Shown here piece after piece: positions 62,427 to 64,000 of a DNA stretch of 64,000 nucleotides. A program made the position numbers and the translations under genes. The notes under the pieces are model-generated. The model worked only from the letters and a program-made list of their open reading frames with translations. It did no database searches and was not told where the DNA came from. Numbering within the stretch: position 1 is the first letter of the stretch; each line of letters begins with the position of its first letter. Location of the stretch: assembly GCF_005771675.1 (NCBI RefSeq), contig NZ_VAJM01000009.1, forward strand, positions 186,001 through 250,000, given 5' to 3'. Source of the DNA: Hymenobacter jeollabukensis. Lineage in GTDB: Bacteria > Bacteroidota > Bacteroidia > Cytophagales > Hymenobacteraceae.

Positions 62427-64000
62427 AGAACTCGATGCGCTGTTTCGGCAGGGCGCCGAGCGCTACCCCGAGGAACTGAACCTGGGGGCGTGGGCGCGCA
62501 TGGAGCAGAAGCTGGACGAGGCCCACGTGCAGCAGCTGGTCAACCGCAAGGTGGCCCGCCTGTTCGCGGCCGAAATCGGTATCGTGGCGGTGCTGCTGCT
62601 CATCTGGGGCGGCTACCGCGAATACCTGCCGCTATCGGAAACCGCCGCTCCGGCCGCTGCCGCCGTGGTGGGACATGCAGCCGCACCGGGTAATGATGCA
62701 TCGGCACCGATTCGCCCCGGCGCAGCAGCCGGCACGACGCGTAAGCTGAGCCCCGCCGCTGAGGTGGCCGCCGCAACCGCCGCTGCCAGCCAGACCGCTG
62801 AACCGGCTGAAACGAGGACCGAGGCACCAGGTCAGCCGCCGGTAAATGCTGCCGATCCGGCCGTGTCGGCACCCGCGGAGCTGGCCGTCGGGCCAAATTC
62901 GCGCCGCAAAACGCGCCGCGTGCCGTTGACCGCGGGGGCTCTGGCCGCTGATGAACCAGGTGCGACGACGGAAGCCGGCGAGGCAGCTACCAGGTCGGCA
63001 GCCGGCCGGACGCCCAACCGCCGCCGGCGCCAGGCTAAGCTGAACGCGGCGCTACTGGCGGCGGCAACCGCCCGTCCGAAGCATCCGGCGGCTAGTGCCG
63101 CTGCCAGCCGTGAAATGAGCGCCCGGTGGTCTGAGCATACGATTCCCACCACGGCTGCCGCGCTGAACGATGGTTCGGCACCGGCTGCCGCTGAAGCCGG
63201 GACGGGGAGCAAGGCCGCCAGCCGTACCAACCGCAACGTCGGTTCCAAAGGCGGGCAAGGCACTTCGGCTTCGACGGGCTTGCTGCCGCTGCCTTCTGTC
63301 AGCAGCAATCAGGCAGGAGCCTTACAGCCCGCCTCTGAATCGGCACTACTGGCTGCTCCAGCCGCTGCCGCGACGCGGGGCAACGCTACCGGCACTACGA
63401 CTGCCGGGGCGGACCAACCCAACAACGAAGGCGCCGGGCTGACGGCCGACGCGCTGCGGCCGCTGACGACGGCGCTGCTGACGATGCCCGCCGAGGAACT
63501 GCCCGCTACGCTGCCGGCCGACAGCATCGTGCGGCGCCGCCCGCGGCCGTTCGTGCCCAGCCGCATCTTCATCACTGGGCTGTACGCGCCGGAGCTGACC
63601 ACCGTGCGCAACGCCGGCTTCGAGCGGCCAGGCCACAGCGCGGGCATTCAGGTGGAATACCTGCTGCTGCCGCGGCTGCGCCTGAACGTGGGCCTGCTCA
63701 GCTCGATGAAATACTACCAGGCGCGGGGCTCCGACTATACCTGGCCCCGGCCGCCGATGTACACCATTCCGCGCGTGGAAGGCACCTGCCGAATTACCGA
63801 CGTGCCGGTGAACCTGCGCTTCGATGCCATGCAGGGCGTGCGTTACCGGGCTTTCGTCAGCGCGGGGCTGTCGTCGCTGCTGATGCGCGACGAGCAGTAC
63901 TACTACCACTACAACAACTACGGTACCTCCTACAGCCGCACCTGGCAGGTGAAAAAAGGCAGCAAGCACCTTTTCAGCGTGGTCAACCTCTCGGCCGGGC
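62401..64000 (+). CDS. Anti-sigma-like inner-membrane/outer-membrane hybrid protein, 3' end cut by window
   Basis: At least 533 codons, open to the right edge, starting at the ATG at 62401 inside the sigma gene. Residues 1-50 (LSDEELDALFRQGAERYPEE, then AWARMEQKLDEAHVQQL) resemble the cytoplasmic part of Bacteroidetes anti-sigma-like proteins. One membrane helix follows (about 54-73, FAAEIGIVAVLLLIWGGY). Then comes about 300 residues of Ala/Thr/Pro-rich linker, and from about 380 amphipathic strands of an outer-membrane beta-barrel (FVPSRIFITGLYAPELTTV; VEYLLLPRLRLNVGLLSSMK). It would span both membranes. Confidence 0.8.
   Translation, partial: MHTPDLSDEELDALFRQGAERYPEELNLGAWARMEQKLDEAHVQQLVNRKVARLFAAEIGIVAVLLLIWGGYREYLPLSETAAPAAAAVVGHAAAPGNDASAPIRPGAAAGTTRKLSPAAEVAAATAAASQTAEPAETRTEAPGQPPVNAADPAVSAPAELAVGPNSRRKTRRVPLTAGALAADEPGATTEAGEAATRSAAGRTPNRRRRQAKLNAALLAAATARPKHPAASAAASREMSARWSEHTIPTTAAALNDGSAPAAAEAGTGSKAASRTNRNVGSKGGQGTSASTGLLPLPSVSSNQAGALQPASESALLAAPAAAATRGNATGTTTAGADQPNNEGAGLTADALRPLTTALLTMPAEELPATLPADSIVRRRPRPFVPSRIFITGLYAPELTTVRNAGFERPGHSAGIQVEYLLLPRLRLNVGLLSSMKYYQARGSDYTWPRPPMYTIPRVEGTCRITDVPVNLRFDAMQGVRYRAFVSAGLSSLLMRDEQYYYHYNNYGTSYSRTWQVKKGSKHLFSVVNLSAG

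Overview
The window reads as chromosomal DNA of a high-GC member of the Bacteroidetes/Cytophagales, most likely Hymenobacter or a close relative. The evidence is: (i) repeated TAnnTTTG promoter boxes, sometimes with a TTG/TTTG box 19-20 nt upstream, and no consistent Shine-Dalgarno; (ii) a fused SecDF; (iii) a TonB-dependent receptor behind a TPP riboswitch; (iv) lineage-typical families such as DUF2490, DUF3108 and DUF3089 proteins, an anti-sigma/beta-barrel hybrid and paired SurA/PpiC foldases. No rRNA, tRNA, prophage, transposase or CRISPR array was found. Coding density is high, and nearly all space between genes is promoter, terminator or palindromic repeat.

Layout. 1-9680 (+): a multi-PAS histidine kinase cut by the left edge, a membrane-anchored MutS-like ATPase, a bestrophin, a small STAS-like protein and a FUSC transporter-like protein. 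9692-13009 (-): an exported YD-like protein and an S9 peptidase. 13128-17674 (+): a small exported protein, a YitT protein, a LysR regulator with a YeiH-type permease, and an RluA-family pseudouridine synthase. 17755-19233 (-): a polytopic GT-C-like protein. 19309-22215 (+): rplM-rpsI-rpsB-tsf. 22216-24279 (+): an AT-rich island with a 48-codon ORF, a membrane protein with a carboxypeptidase-regulatory-like domain, and two roadblock/LC7-like paralogues. 24378-27645 (-): a four-gene envelope operon. 28054-30050 (-): a response regulator/histidine kinase pair. 30340-32536 (-): a DUF3108 protein and recA. 32699-33841 (+): an exported outer-membrane-type protein. 34195-41026 (-): acetyltransferase, hypotheticals, MoxR, SurA and PpiC. 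41136-45720 (-): a RsbU/RsbV/RsbW-type partner-switching module and guaB. 46004-48738: DUF2490 protein (-), FRG protein (+) and metallophosphoesterase (+). 48848-51799 (-): hrpB and a rhodanese. 51997-54514 (+): pnuC, a NadR-like kinase, a LacX/GalM-like epimerase and an acetyltransferase in tight coupling (nicotinamide riboside salvage). 55131-57720 (+): TPP riboswitch and TonB receptor. 57891-64000 (+): a small exported protein, secDF, an ECF-type sigma factor and an anti-sigma/beta-barrel hybrid that runs off the right edge.

The most unusual signal is between the genes. There are many palindromic elements, and a subset (B, C, D, H and I below) share one design: inverted arms built of three to five tandem 7-, 8- or 9-nt units, with the unit differing between elements. 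Two elements with unrelated arms (D and C1) share the loop core TTCTGGCTTGGT. Most of this subset begin within about 10 nt of a stop codon. Separate families are: A (about 80-130 bp palindromes starting GAACGTCAT), E (42-nt tandem repeats nested inside a long inverted repeat at 33889-34075), F (27-nt perfect arms between convergent genes) and G (a short palindrome).
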